From NCBI RefSeq assembly GCF_038007965.1, contig NZ_JBBOYD010000001.1:1900501-1964500 (forward strand): a DNA stretch of 64,000 bases, given 5' to 3'. Positions 38,513 through 50,020 of this stretch are shown here, in pieces; within the stretch, counting starts at the first letter, position 1; the number at the start of each line of letters is the position of its first letter. Both the position numbers and the translations under genes were made by a program. Under the pieces are notes generated by a model. The model made no database searches. It saw nothing but the letters and a program-made list of their open reading frames with translations, and was not told where the DNA came from. The DNA is from Niallia sp. FSL W8-0635 (lineage in GTDB: Bacteria > Bacillota > Bacilli > Bacillales > Cytobacillaceae).

Positions 38513-39277
38513 ATGGCCAATGAGTCAACAACAGAAGAAAAGCAAGCTTGGGAAATGTGGACTAATTCGAGGGACCAAGAGGCAGGTAACCAATTAATTA
38601 AAAAGTATATGCCTTTAGTAAGTTTTCATGTTCAAAGGATATCAATAGGATTACCAAAAAGTGTTTCCCGCGATGAACTAACTAGCCTTGGAATGATGGG
38701 TTTATATGATGCATTGCAACGATTTGATCCAAAGAGAGATTTAAAGTTTGATACATATGCATCTTTTCGGATTAGAGGAAGTATTATTGATGGCCTTCGA
38801 AAAGAGGATTGGTTATCTAGAGGTACAAGAGAAAAATCAAAAAAAATTGAGGCAACAATTGAAAAGCTGGAACAAAAATTAATGAGAAATATCACAGCTA
38901 AAGAAATTGCTGATGAATTAGGTACGAGTGTCGAAGAAGTATATGCTACGATGAATGAACACTTTTTTGCTAATGTCCTTTCTATTGATGAGCAAATGAA
39001 TGAAGGGGATGAGAAAGAGGCGCAAAGCTTTTCAATTCGAGACGATAAAACCTTAGTTCCTGAGGAGAAAGTAGTAAAAGATGAATTAGTGCAGGAAATG
39101 GCAGAAAAAATTCAGGAGCTTAATGATAAAGAACAGCTAGTAATTAGTTTGTTTTATAAAGAGGAATTAACGTTAACCGAAATTGGACAAGTAATGAATT
39201 TATCCACTTCAAGAATTTCGCAGATTCATTCTAAGGCTATATTTAAATTAAGACATTCTTTAGAAAAAGTAATTTAA
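38513..39277 (+). CDS. sigD: RNA polymerase sigma factor SigD
   Basis: Motility sigma factor (sigma-28, FliA family) that drives flagellin, motAB, autolysin and chemotaxis genes. Regions seen: region 2 (LGMMGLYDALQRFDPKRDLKF and YASFRIRGSIIDGLRKEDWL split blocks, residues about 57-105), region 3 (NITAKEIADELGTSVEEVYA) and region 4 (LTLTEIGQVMNLSTSRISQIHSKA). ATG at 38513 with GGAGGG eight bases upstream gives 254 residues, the B. subtilis length; a TTG 30 bases upstream is in frame but lacks a site. Confidence 0.97.
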   Translation: MANESTTEEKQAWEMWTNSRDQEAGNQLIKKYMPLVSFHVQRISIGLPKSVSRDELTSLGMMGLYDALQRFDPKRDLKFDTYASFRIRGSIIDGLRKEDWLSRGTREKSKKIEATIEKLEQKLMRNITAKEIADELGTSVEEVYATMNEHFFANVLSIDEQMNEGDEKEAQSFSIRDDKTLVPEEKVVKDELVQEMAEKIQELNDKEQLVISLFYKEELTLTEIGQVMNLSTSRISQIHSKAIFKLRHSLEKVI

Positions 39278-39296
39278 TGAAATTGGGTGAACGCAT

Positions 39297-39608
39297 ATGA
39301 GTTTAAAAGCTTTAGAAATGCAAGTTGCCCTACCGAGAACGTATGATGCTGGAAAGCTTCAGGAACAACAGGATCAAAAACATCAGCAAATGTATGCATT
39401 CGCCTCTAAAGAAGTAGGGAAAGAAGAGGAAAGAAAGAGAACGACGGTCATAAAGGGAGAAGGAAAGGGAAAAGTCACTTCTAATAAAAATAAGGATAAA
39501 CATCTTATTGAACATGTAGGGAGTGAAGAGGATAAAGAATTAGTCGAAATAGAGAGAAAACACACGATACACCCATATAAAGGACTAAGTATCGACTTTA
39601 GTGGATAG
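39297..39608 (+). CDS. Conserved hypothetical protein of the sigD-swrB region
   Basis: A 103-residue, highly charged protein beginning MSLKALEMQVALPRTYDAGK and ending HPYKGLSIDFSG, with a Lys/Glu-rich middle (about 35-85) of low complexity. No membrane segment, signal or known domain. Short proteins with similar ends are found near motility sigma genes in other bacilli, as far as I recall, but no function is known to me. It has a plausible start (ATG 20 bases after sigD, GGGTGAACGC upstream) and lies ten bases before swrB, so co-expression with sigD and swrB is likely. Confidence 0.7.
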   Translation: MSLKALEMQVALPRTYDAGKLQEQQDQKHQQMYAFASKEVGKEEERKRTTVIKGEGKGKVTSNKNKDKHLIEHVGSEEDKELVEIERKHTIHPYKGLSIDFSG

Positions 39609-39617
39609 AGGGATGAA

Positions 39618-40181
39618 ATGGTTAACTTTTTACTTTTTTTAAGTATTATATTAAATTTAATCGCGATATTTTGTATTGTGATCTTGTATCTTAGGCAAAA
39701 TCGGTTTGTTGGCATGGAAAAAGAACAGAAAAAGAATATAGAAGAAATGGAAGAAGTAATTTCTACCTTTATTACGGAAATAAAAGAAGAAAATGAACTG
39801 TTTTTAAATAAATTTATTTCTTTTCAACCAAAAGAGGACAACGAGGATAGGCAAGAGGAAAAAGGGATAGTGGATGATACGAACGGCATGGAATTTAAGC
39901 CGAAAGAATTAAAAGGGAATAAAGCCATGCTGAACGTATATAAAAATGTCGCTCCTGCTGTTTTAGAAAATAATAAAAAAGAGGATGTTTTGGAAAAAGA
40001 GGATGTGGACGAGCTATTGAATTTAATTCTTCCGCCAGAACAGGAGCCAAAAGAAAAAACGATCGTGGAACTAGCTTCGGAAATGCAAGAAGATGGAAAG
40101 AGTATCGAAGAAATAGCGAAAGCATTAAATAAAGGCAAGACAGAAATGGAGCTTCTACTTAAATTTAGACAAAATTCGTAA
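39618..40181 (+). CDS. swrB: Swarming motility protein SwrB (YlxL)
   Basis: Membrane protein that promotes basal body maturation and sigma-D activity in Bacillus. One N-terminal membrane helix ([21 protein letters not shown], residues 4-25) is followed by an acidic low-complexity middle and a C-terminal helix-turn-helix-like domain (VELASEMQEDGKSIEEIAKA, near 150-170) resembling DUF-type HTH segments. Length 187, comparable to SwrB (167). Sequence identity of the middle is low, so position after sigD is important evidence. Confidence 0.85.
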   Translation: MVNFLLFLSIILNLIAIFCIVILYLRQNRFVGMEKEQKKNIEEMEEVISTFITEIKEENELFLNKFISFQPKEDNEDRQEEKGIVDDTNGMEFKPKELKGNKAMLNVYKNVAPAVLENNKKEDVLEKEDVDELLNLILPPEQEPKEKTIVELASEMQEDGKSIEEIAKALNKGKTEMELLLKFRQNS

Positions 40182-40187
40182 ATATAC

Positions 40188-40216
40188 TTGATTGTGTCTA
40201 GTACATATGCTATATT
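40188..40216 (+). promoter_or_regulatory. Sigma-A promoter of rpsB
   Basis: TTGATT (40188-40193) and TATATT (40211-40216) with a perfect 17-base spacer and an extended TG at 40208-40209. It lies ten bases after swrB and implies an mRNA leader of about 110 bases. Confidence 0.75.
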
Positions 40217-40233
40217 AACACATGGTGTTAATA
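40213..40233. promoter_or_regulatory. Perfect palindrome overlapping the rpsB -10
   Basis: TATTAACAC - ATG - GTGTTAATA, nine perfectly matched pairs. It covers the -10 box and the expected start of transcription, a classic operator position. A terminator role for swrB is unlikely, as there is no T run. The binding protein is unknown. Confidence 0.6.
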
Positions 40234-40292
40234 CACACGCTTTTGGATTTAATCAATGGTGCTGTATTATTTACAGTTTTGATTAAAAATGA

Positions 40293-41033
<741 letters not shown>

Positions 41034-41121
41034 ATTAGAACAAAATCACTTGTTATACGAATTAGTTTAGGATCAATAGATAAACTTGATTGATAATAAG
41101 TATTTGTTTAGGGACTTGTGG

Positions 41122-41160
41122 AAAAGGTGATAAAGAGCATCCCTCTTATCACCTTTTTTT
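41122..41160 (+). terminator. Terminator/attenuator between rpsB and tsf
   Basis: AAGGTGATAAAGAG pairs with CTCTTATCACCTT around CATCC, followed by seven T residues. Strong by eye. It would lower tsf relative to rpsB unless tsf has its own promoter. Confidence 0.85.
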
Positions 41161-41232
41161 CAAGCATCCTGCTTAAAAGTGAAATAAAATGGTTAAAAAA
41201 ATAATACATAAACCTTAAGGAGGCAAATTACT

Positions 41233-42117
41233 ATGGCTGTTACAGCTCAAATGGTAAAAGAACTACGTGAAAAAACTGGTGCTGGAATGATGGATTGTAA
41301 AAAAGCACTTACTGAAACGAATGGTGATTTAGATAAAGCAATCGACTTTTTACGTGAAAAAGGTATTGCAAGTGCTGCAAAGAAAGCAGATCGTGTAGCT
41401 GCTGAAGGTTCAACTTATATTGCAGTAGAAGGTAATGAAGCAATTATTCTTGAAGTTAACTCTGAAACAGATTTCGTTGCGAAAAACGAAGGTTTCCAAA
41501 ACTTAGTGAACGAACTTGCTGCACATTTATTAGCAACTAAACCTGCAACAGTAGAAGAAGCACATACTTCAAACATTACTGAAGGTACAACAGTAGAAGC
41601 TCATATCAATGCAGCAATCGCTAAAATCGGTGAAAAATTATCTCTACGTCGTTTTGAAATCAAAACAAAAACAGATAATGATGCATTTGGTGCATACCTT
41701 CATATGGGCGGACGCATTGGTGTTCTTACAGTATTAGAAGGAACTACTGATGATTCTGCTGCGAAAGATGTTGCAATGCACATTGCTGCATTAAACCCTA
41801 AATATGTTTCTCGTGACCAAGTTTCTCAAGAAGAAGTGGCACATGAGAAAGAAGTATTAACACAACAAGCTCTTAACGAAGGTAAACCAGCTAAAATCGT
41901 TGAGAAAATGGTTGAAGGCCGCTTAAGTAAATATTTTGAAGATGTTTGTGTTCTTGATCAAGCATTTGTTAAAAACCCAGATCAAAAGGTTCGTCAATTT
42001 GTAGAATCTAAGGGTGCTACTTTACGTGAATTCGTTCGTTACGAAGTTGGAGAAGGAATCGAAAAACGTGAAGATAACTTTGCAGAAGAAGTTATGAACC
42101 AAGTTAACAAGAAATAA
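41233..42117 (+). CDS. tsf: Translation elongation factor Ts
   Basis: Guanine nucleotide exchange factor of EF-Tu. It begins [28 protein letters not shown] (motif [16 protein letters not shown]), followed by [12 protein letters not shown], the TDFV EF-Tu contact near residue 82. Length 294 versus 293. ATG after AAGGAGGCAAATTACT. A terminator follows within 25 bases. Confidence 0.98.
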   Translation: MAVTAQMVKELREKTGAGMMDCKKALTETNGDLDKAIDFLREKGIASAAKKADRVAAEGSTYIAVEGNEAIILEVNSETDFVAKNEGFQNLVNELAAHLLATKPATVEEAHTSNITEGTTVEAHINAAIAKIGEKLSLRRFEIKTKTDNDAFGAYLHMGGRIGVLTVLEGTTDDSAAKDVAMHIAALNPKYVSRDQVSQEEVAHEKEVLTQQALNEGKPAKIVEKMVEGRLSKYFEDVCVLDQAFVKNPDQKVRQFVESKGATLREFVRYEVGEGIEKREDNFAEEVMNQVNKK

Positions 42118-42140
42118 TAAATGAACGATTAATTGTTTTC

Positions 42141-42170
42141 ATAGGGGGCACCATGGTGTTCCCTATTTTT
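42141..42170 (+). terminator. Terminator between tsf and pyrH
   Basis: ATAGGGGGCACC pairs with GGTGTTCCCTAT (12 pairs, two G-T) closed by an AT loop, then T5. It lies 30 bases before the pyrH start; the longer pyrH reading frame from 42153 would begin inside it and is therefore not chosen. Confidence 0.75.
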
Positions 42171-42200
42171 CAAGATATTACAAATATAGCGGAGGTTTCC

Positions 42201-42932
42201 ATGAGTAATCCAAAATATAAACGTGTTGTTCTGAAATTAAGTGGGGAAGCATTAGCTGGTGAAGCTGGATTTGGAATTAATCCAAGCGTAATCAAAAACG
42301 TAGCACAGCAAGTGAAGGAAGTTGCAGATCTTGGTGTAGAAGCGGCTGTAGTAGTTGGCGGCGGAAATATTTGGCGCGGTAAAATCGGGGAAGAAATGGG
42401 AATGGACCGTGCGAACGCAGATTACATGGGAATGCTTGCTACTGTAATGAATTCATTGGCACTTCAAGATAGTTTGGAGCAAATGGGCATTGAAACACGT
42501 GTGCAATCTTCTATTGAAATGAGACAGGTAGCAGAACCTTATATTAGAAGACGTGCGATTCGACATCTTGAGAAGAAACGTGTTGTAATTTTTGCAGCAG
42601 GAACTGGAAACCCTTATTTCTCAACAGATACAACAGCTGCCTTAAGAGCTGCAGAAATCGAAGCAGATGTTATTTTAATGGCAAAAAATAATGTAGATGG
42701 CGTATATTCAGCAGATCCGAAAGTGGATAAAGCTGCGACAAAATATGAAGAGCTTACTTATTTTGATGTGATTAAAGATGGTCTAGCTGTAATGGATTCA
42801 ACTGCTTCATCATTATGTATGGATAATGACATTCCGTTAATCGTGTTCTCTATTATGGAAAACGGTAATATTAAGAGAGCTGTAATGGGGGAAACAATCG
42901 GAACAATCGTGAGGGGGAAAAATAATGCCTAA
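42201..42932 (+). CDS. pyrH: UMP kinase
   Basis: Hexameric amino-acid-kinase-fold enzyme that makes UDP from UMP. The start [20 protein letters not shown] matches B. subtilis [20 protein letters not shown]; the upstream in-frame ATG at 42153 lies inside a terminator stem and has no site, whereas GCGGAGG is eight bases before 42201. Conserved [27 protein letters not shown] and [12 protein letters not shown]. Length 243 versus 240. Overlaps frr by eight bases. Confidence 0.96.
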   Translation: MSNPKYKRVVLKLSGEALAGEAGFGINPSVIKNVAQQVKEVADLGVEAAVVVGGGNIWRGKIGEEMGMDRANADYMGMLATVMNSLALQDSLEQMGIETRVQSSIEMRQVAEPYIRRRAIRHLEKKRVVIFAAGTGNPYFSTDTTAALRAAEIEADVILMAKNNVDGVYSADPKVDKAATKYEELTYFDVIKDGLAVMDSTASSLCMDNDIPLIVFSIMENGNIKRAVMGETIGTIVRGKNNA

Positions 42933-43482
42933 ACAAGTTATTGCTAATACAAAGGAAAAAATGAATAAAGCGATTCAAAGTTATTCACGTGAGCTTGCAA
43001 GTATTCGTGCTGGTAGAGCCAATGCTTCCCTTTTAGACCGAATCACAGTAGATTATTATGGTGCGCCAACACCAATCAATCAAGTAGCTGGTATCAGTGT
43101 ACCAGAAGCTAGATTGCTTGTTATCCAACCATATGATAAAACAATTCTTGGGGATATTGAAAAAGCAATTCTTAAATCGGATATTGGTTTAAATCCTTCA
43201 AATGATGGTAGTGTTATCCGCCTTTCTATTCCAATGCTGACAGAAGAACGTCGTAAGGAATTAGTGAAGAATGTGAAAAAAGAATCCGAAGAAGCGAAAA
43301 TTGCTGTTCGTAATATTCGTAGAGACGGTAATGATGATTTGAAGAAATTAGAGAAAAATGGAGAAATCACAGAAGATGCTCTTCGCGGTCATAATGATGA
43401 TATTCAAAAATTAACAGATGAATTCATCAGTAAAATCGATGCGTTAGCGAAAGAGAAAGAAAAAGAAATTTTAGAAGTATAA
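42925..43482 (+). CDS. frr: Ribosome recycling factor
   Basis: tRNA-shaped factor that splits post-termination ribosomes with EF-G. Three-helix domain with [20 protein letters not shown] near residue 20, and C-terminal [21 protein letters not shown]. Length 185 equals B. subtilis. ATG after GAGGGGGAAAAATA, overlapping the pyrH end. Confidence 0.97.
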   Translation: MPKQVIANTKEKMNKAIQSYSRELASIRAGRANASLLDRITVDYYGAPTPINQVAGISVPEARLLVIQPYDKTILGDIEKAILKSDIGLNPSNDGSVIRLSIPMLTEERRKELVKNVKKESEEAKIAVRNIRRDGNDDLKKLEKNGEITEDALRGHNDDIQKLTDEFISKIDALAKEKEKEILEV

Positions 43483-43541
43483 TTCTCTTTCTAGTCTTTT
43501 TATGATAAATTGGTGTATTCTCTTAAATAGTTATATGAATG

Positions 43542-43572
43542 AAACCCTCTACTTTTTTATAGGGGGTTTTTT
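43542..43572 (+). terminator. Terminator after frr
   Basis: AAACCCTCTA pairs with TAGGGGGTTT around CTTTTTTA, followed by a T run. Closes the pyrH-frr unit. Confidence 0.85.
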
Positions 43573-43870
43573 CTTCATCTAATTAGAAAGAATGGCAGTT
43601 TTCTACAGATTGCAGTTTATTCGATAGAAAAATAAATGAGTAGCGACAAACTTTATGAAAACAGCTTAAAATAAAGAGAAGTATTGTCCAAAATATTAAT
43701 TCTCTGTCCATAAAACAACTGAAACTAGTGAGTTTTTTAATTCATAGTTGCTTAAGCTGACTATTTTCCTATAATATAGAAAGGGAACTTATTGTGTTAT
43801 CCTATAATTGGATAGCTTTATTGGACAAGAAGAATTTAATAGAAAAGTCGATCCTTATATTATTGCAATA

Positions 43871-43885
43871 GTTATCATGATGATA
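43871..43885. promoter_or_regulatory. 7-1-7 palindrome upstream of uppS
   Basis: TTATCAT-G-ATGATAA is a perfect 7-1-7 inverted repeat, the arrangement of Fur-family boxes. It differs from the PerR consensus TTATAATNATTATAA by one symmetrical base in each half. It lies 110 bases before uppS. Role unproven. Confidence 0.45.
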
Positions 43886-43994
43886 ATCGTTTAGTAGAGA
43901 ATATAAACAGATACAGATGGGTGCATTTACTGTATACATATAATCACTGTTAATAGTAGGATACGAAAGGGATCTATTTTGGAGGAGCTATTTT

Positions 43995-44771
43995 ATGTTT
44001 AACAAAATAAGGTTATGGAAGAAGAAATCCGTTTCTTCTAATTTCCAAGACCGTGTATCAGCACTTAAAATGCGGAAAATTCCAGAGCATGTTGCGATTA
44101 TCATGGATGGAAATGGTCGATGGGCGAAGAAAAGAACATTGCCAAGAATCGCCGGACATCATGAAGGAATGAAATGCGTAAAGCGTATTACAACTGTCGC
44201 AAATGATTTAGGAATTAAAGTGTTAACTTTATATGCTTTTTCAACAGAAAATTGGAAAAGGCCAAAATCGGAAGTAGATTATATTTTATCCCTTCCCGAG
44301 CAATTTCTTGGTACATTTTTGCCAGAATTGATTGAAAAAAATGTTCGAGTAACGGCAATTGGTTATACAGAGGGATTGCCAGAATCTACCCTAAATGCCT
44401 TAAATCGGGCTGTGGAACAAACAAAGCATAATACAGGTCTTCAGTTAAACTTTGCCTTAAACTATGGTTCTCGAGCTGAGATATTGGATGCAGTGAAAGG
44501 TATTGTAAAAGACAGTCAATCGGGAAAAATAGAGATAGATAAGCTATCAGATGAAATGTTTTCCTCGTATTTAATGACAGGGGAAATCATCGAACCGGAT
44601 TTACTAATTCGCACAAGTGGGGAAATAAGAATAAGTAATTTCATGCTTTGGCAAATTGCCTACTCGGAGCTTTATTTTACAGATGTATTATGGCCGGATT
44701 TTAGTGAACTACATTTAATTGAAGCAATGGAAGAATTTCAAAACAGACAACGTCGTTTCGGTGGCGTCTGA
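43995..44771 (+). CDS. uppS: Undecaprenyl diphosphate synthase
   Basis: cis-Prenyltransferase that makes the C55 lipid carrier for peptidoglycan and teichoic acid. Catalytic Asp38 in IIMDGNGRWAKKR, then AFSTENWKRP and the C-terminal LIRTSGEIRISNFMLWQIAYSE. Length 258 versus 260. ATG after TTTTGGAGGAGC. The uppS-cdsA-dxr-rasP-proS order is standard. Confidence 0.96.
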   Translation: MFNKIRLWKKKSVSSNFQDRVSALKMRKIPEHVAIIMDGNGRWAKKRTLPRIAGHHEGMKCVKRITTVANDLGIKVLTLYAFSTENWKRPKSEVDYILSLPEQFLGTFLPELIEKNVRVTAIGYTEGLPESTLNALNRAVEQTKHNTGLQLNFALNYGSRAEILDAVKGIVKDSQSGKIEIDKLSDEMFSSYLMTGEIIEPDLLIRTSGEIRISNFMLWQIAYSELYFTDVLWPDFSELHLIEAMEEFQNRQRRFGGV

Positions 44772-44788
44772 AGAGAGTTGGTTTAGAG

Positions 44789-45580
44789 ATGAAGCAAAGA
44801 ATAATTACAGCAATTATTGCAATAGCCGTATTTTTGCCGTTCGTTTTAATAGGGAAGCTACCATTGGTGCTTTTCACTTTTCTATTAGTCGGAATCGGCG
44901 TATTTGAAATGTTTCGGATGAGAAAAATCCCGTTTCTTTCCGTTCCGGGAATGATTTCTTTAGTTACTGTTTGGATGATTGTACTACCTAATCATTATGT
45001 AGCTTCCTTAAATATGACAAAATTAGAAATGGGATTAATCGCTGTTTTGTTGTATTTAACCTATATGGTTTTTTCTAAAAATAAATTTACATTTGACGAA
45101 GTCGCTTTTTCCATATTAGCTGTTATTTACATAGGAACTGGATTTCATTTCTTCATTGAAATTAGAGAAACGCATTTAGCGTATCTTATTTATTCCTTAT
45201 TTATCATTTGGGCAACAGATTCTGGTGCATACTTTATAGGAAAAGCAATTGGGAAGCGGAAATTATGGCCAGAAATAAGTCCGAATAAAACAGTCGAAGG
45301 ATTTGTTGGGGGAATTATTAGTGCTTTAGTGGTAGGAGTTCTATTTAGTGTATTTGGCTACATAGAATGGTCTATAGGCTTTGCTTTTACTACCATTATC
45401 TTATCTATTTTTGGACAAATTGGGGATTTAACAGAATCAGCGTTAAAACGTCATTATGATGTGAAGGATTCTGGTAGTTTATTGCCAGGACACGGTGGGA
45501 TTCTTGATCGATTTGATAGCCTTATTTTTGTCTGGCCACTTCTTTATTTTATCTTTGAACGATTTCTTGATTTAATTTAA
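44789..45580 (+). CDS. cdsA: Phosphatidate cytidylyltransferase
   Basis: Membrane enzyme that makes CDP-diacylglycerol, the precursor of phosphatidylglycerol and cardiolipin. It has about seven or eight membrane segments and the C-terminal CDS signature SALKRHYDVKDSGSLLPGHGGILDRFDS (key residues KRHYDVKD and GHGGILDRFD). Length 263 versus 269. ATG 17 bases after uppS. Confidence 0.95.
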   Translation: MKQRIITAIIAIAVFLPFVLIGKLPLVLFTFLLVGIGVFEMFRMRKIPFLSVPGMISLVTVWMIVLPNHYVASLNMTKLEMGLIAVLLYLTYMVFSKNKFTFDEVAFSILAVIYIGTGFHFFIEIRETHLAYLIYSLFIIWATDSGAYFIGKAIGKRKLWPEISPNKTVEGFVGGIISALVVGVLFSVFGYIEWSIGFAFTTIILSIFGQIGDLTESALKRHYDVKDSGSLLPGHGGILDRFDSLIFVWPLLYFIFERFLDLI

Positions 45581-45618
45581 TATAAAAAGTAGGAAATAAT
45601 GGGTGTAGGAGTGAGGTA

Positions 45619-46761
45619 GTGAAGTATATTAGTTTGCTTGGGGCTACTGGTTCGATTGGAACCCAAACCTTGGATGTTATTAAAAATCATCCTGATATGT
45701 TTGAATTAGTTGCCTTTTCATCAGGTAGAAATATAGAACTTACAAAAAAGATTATCGAAGAATTTAGACCATCACTTGTTTCTGTTTCAGAAAAAAGTGA
45801 TTACGAGCAACTAAAGCAAAGCTTTCCGACCATCCAGTTTAGCTATGGAATGGAAGGGTTAATGGAAGTAGCTGTATTCGATAAAGCGGACATTCTAGTA
45901 AATGCTGTAATTGGAAGCGTTGGTCTTCATCCAACATTACAAGCGATTGAAGCAAAAAAGGTTATAGCGATTGCAAATAAGGAAACATTAGTAACAGCGG
46001 GGCATATTGTGATGGAAGCTGCTGCAAAATATAATGTTCCTGTTTTGCCAGTCGATAGCGAACATTCGGCAATTTTCCAATGTTTACAAGGGGAAAACCA
46101 AAAGAATATTGATCGCCTCGTAATTACTGCCTCGGGGGGCAGTTTCCGAGACCTAAGCAGAACAGACTTAGAGCAAGTAACAGTGGAAGATGCATTGAAT
46201 CATCCAAACTGGTCAATGGGTGCAAAAATTACGATTGATTCTGCGACAATGATGAATAAAGGGTTGGAAGTTATAGAAGCACACTGGTTATTTGGACTTC
46301 CATATGAGAAAATAGATGTATTACTACATAAAGAGAGTATCATTCATTCCATGGTGGAATTTCATGATAGCAGTGTGATTGCTCAATTAGGTACACCAGA
46401 TATGCGGATACCAATCCAATATGCACTTAGTTATCCGGAGCGTCTACCTTCAGCAACTGGCAAGCGATTAGATTTAGCTACTATCGGAAAATTACATTTC
46501 CAGAAAATGGATTTTGAGAGATTCAAATGTCTTCACTTTGCTTATGAAGTTGGAAAAGCAGGTGGTAGTTTACCGACCGTATTTAATGCAGCAAATGAAG
46601 TGGCTGTACAAAAGTTTTTAAATAGGGAAATTAGCTTTTTGCAAATTGAAGACTTAATTGAAAAAGCGCTAAATAGTCATCAGAATATACTAAACCCTAG
46701 TCTTGAAGTGATCCAAGAGGTTGACTTAGAAACAAGAAAAAGAGTAAGCACACTTCTATAA
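45619..46761 (+). CDS. dxr: 1-deoxy-D-xylulose 5-phosphate reductoisomerase
   Basis: Second enzyme of the non-mevalonate (MEP) isoprenoid pathway, feeding UppS. NADPH-binding [13 protein letters not shown] (residues 8-20), [13 protein letters not shown], metal and substrate site [11 protein letters not shown] and [11 protein letters not shown], then [27 protein letters not shown] in part. Length 380 versus 383. GTG start after GGAGTGAGGTA. Confidence 0.96.
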   Translation: MKYISLLGATGSIGTQTLDVIKNHPDMFELVAFSSGRNIELTKKIIEEFRPSLVSVSEKSDYEQLKQSFPTIQFSYGMEGLMEVAVFDKADILVNAVIGSVGLHPTLQAIEAKKVIAIANKETLVTAGHIVMEAAAKYNVPVLPVDSEHSAIFQCLQGENQKNIDRLVITASGGSFRDLSRTDLEQVTVEDALNHPNWSMGAKITIDSATMMNKGLEVIEAHWLFGLPYEKIDVLLHKESIIHSMVEFHDSSVIAQLGTPDMRIPIQYALSYPERLPSATGKRLDLATIGKLHFQKMDFERFKCLHFAYEVGKAGGSLPTVFNAANEVAVQKFLNREISFLQIEDLIEKALNSHQNILNPSLEVIQEVDLETRKRVSTLL

Positions 46762-46776
46762 AAAGGTGGTTAAATT

Positions 46777-48042
46777 TTGTATACAGTTATAGCTTTTATC
46801 ATCATTTTTGGTGCATTAGTATTTTTTCACGAATTAGGGCATTTCGTATTAGCTAAGCGTGCAGGTATTTTATGTCGTGAATTCGCAATTGGAATGGGAC
46901 CTAAAGTTCTTTCATTAAAGAAAGGGGAAACCGTTTATACCATTCGCCTTCTCCCAATAGGAGGCTATGTTCGAATGGCAGGGGAAGACCCTGAGCTCGT
47001 TGATATTAAGCCTGGTCATCGAGTTGGCTTAATTCTTAATGATAAAGAAGAAGTAACCAAAATCATTATTAATAATAAAGAAAAGTATCCAAATGCTCGT
47101 GTCATTAATGTAGAGGATGCTGATTTAGAACATAAGCTCTTTATTAAAGGATATGTAGAGGAAGAAGCAGAAGAAAACCTTCTAGTATTTCCAATTAAAA
47201 AAGATGCTATGATAGTTGAAAATGGCGTTGAGACACAGATTGCACCATATGACCGTCAATTTGCAAGCAAATCATTAGGACAACGAACACTCGCTATTTT
47301 TGCAGGTCCTGCGATGAACTTTGTATTAGCTTTCTTTATTTTCATCTTAATTGCGTTATTACAAGGAATTCCTACAAATGAAGCAAAGCTTGGAAAGCTA
47401 ACAGATGACGGAGTGGCAATTAGTGCTGGGTTACACGAAGGCGATAATGTAATAAGTATTGATGGCAAATCGGTTGGCTCATGGGAAGACGTTGTTTCTA
47501 TCATCCAAAAGAGTCCAGGCGAAAACCTAGAATTTTTAATTGAACGTGATGGACAAGAAATGACCGTTGATGTAACACCAAAGGAAACGGAAGTTGAGGG
47601 GAAAACGATTGGGTTAGTGGGTGTCTATAATCCAATGGAAAAATCACCATTAAAATCGATTCAATTTGGTGCGACACAGACCTATACATGGACAAAAAAT
47701 ATTATTGGTGCAGTCGGTAAACTAGTAACAGGTCAATTCTCGATTGATGCTTTAGGAGGTCCCGTAGCTATTTACCAATCAACGGATACTGTTGCTCAAT
47801 CAGGAGTCTATTCTCTCATGAATTGGGCGGCTGTTCTAAGCATTAACTTAGGGATTATGAATTTACTTCCATTGCCAGCATTGGATGGTGGACGACTACT
47901 ATTCTTTGCTATTGAAGCAGTTCGCGGAAAACCAATTGACCGACAAAAAGAAGGTTTAGTCCATTTTATTGGCTTCGCCTTACTTATGCTATTAATGATT
48001 GTCGTTACTTGGAATGATATCCAACGATTCTTTATACAGTAG
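46777..48042 (+). CDS. rasP: Site-2 intramembrane protease RasP
   Basis: Zinc metalloprotease (RseP family) that cleaves anti-sigma factors such as RsiW and signal-peptide remnants. Active-site HELGH at residues 18-22 in the first membrane helix, one PDZ domain in the middle (about 200-275; GLHEGDNVISIDGKSV), and the second metal site NLLPLPALDGGRLLF near residue 364. Four membrane segments. Length 421 versus 422. TTG start preceded by AAAAGGTGG. Confidence 0.96.
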   Translation: MYTVIAFIIIFGALVFFHELGHFVLAKRAGILCREFAIGMGPKVLSLKKGETVYTIRLLPIGGYVRMAGEDPELVDIKPGHRVGLILNDKEEVTKIIINNKEKYPNARVINVEDADLEHKLFIKGYVEEEAEENLLVFPIKKDAMIVENGVETQIAPYDRQFASKSLGQRTLAIFAGPAMNFVLAFFIFILIALLQGIPTNEAKLGKLTDDGVAISAGLHEGDNVISIDGKSVGSWEDVVSIIQKSPGENLEFLIERDGQEMTVDVTPKETEVEGKTIGLVGVYNPMEKSPLKSIQFGATQTYTWTKNIIGAVGKLVTGQFSIDALGGPVAIYQSTDTVAQSGVYSLMNWAAVLSINLGIMNLLPLPALDGGRLLFFAIEAVRGKPIDRQKEGLVHFIGFALLMLLMIVVTWNDIQRFFIQ

Positions 48043-48052
48043 GGTACTTTTT

Positions 48053-48083
48053 CATTCCCCTTTTGAAAAGGGGAATGTTATTT
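48053..48083 (+). terminator. Probable terminator after rasP
   Basis: Perfect CATTCCCCTTTT / AAAAGGGGAATG hairpin with a minimal loop, followed by TTATTTTG. The T tract is imperfect. TACTTTTT precedes it, so it could also act on the other strand. Confidence 0.65.
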
Positions 48084-48158
48084 TGTGGGGAAAAGTTTTT
48101 TCGTACCTGCTGTAACAACAATAATAAATATATAAAAATATTAGAGGTGCAATCATAG

Positions 48159-49865
<1,707 letters not shown>

Positions 49866-49880
49866 TTTGAAAAAGATAAA

Positions 49881-49919
49881 AGAAAAAGATTTAGCAATTG
49901 GCTAAATCTTTTTCTTTTT
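49881..49919 (+). terminator. Terminator after proS
   Basis: AGAAAAAGATTTAGC pairs with GCTAAATCTTTTTCT around AATTG, running into a T-rich tail. A strong stem, A-rich on the 5' arm. Confidence 0.9.
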
Positions 49920-49970
49920 GTGTATTCGATTGTATGCTAAACTGCATTAAGTAAAAGAACAGATTTTCTG

Positions 49971-49979
49971 TGCTATAAT
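49971..49979 (+). promoter_or_regulatory. Extended -10 promoter of polC
   Basis: TG-C-TATAAT (TATAAT at 49974-49979) is a perfect extended -10. The -35 region is weak (GTAAAA at the 17-base distance). About 42 bases before the polC start codon. Confidence 0.55.
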
Positions 49980-50020
49980 AATTTTTATAGATTTTAGCAA
50001 GATTGGAAGGAGCGACATAA

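Larger units (their letters stand above)
43483..43994. other. frr-uppS intergenic region (512 bp)
   Basis: Terminator at 43542-43572, then AT-rich sequence without a gene, a palindrome at 43871-43885, and the uppS leader. The uppS promoter should lie here; no convincing pair was found. Confidence 0.65.

Noticed and set aside
48084..48158. T-box leader before proS
   Set aside because: Only about 75 bp after the terminator and no AGGGUGGNACCGCG-type element.
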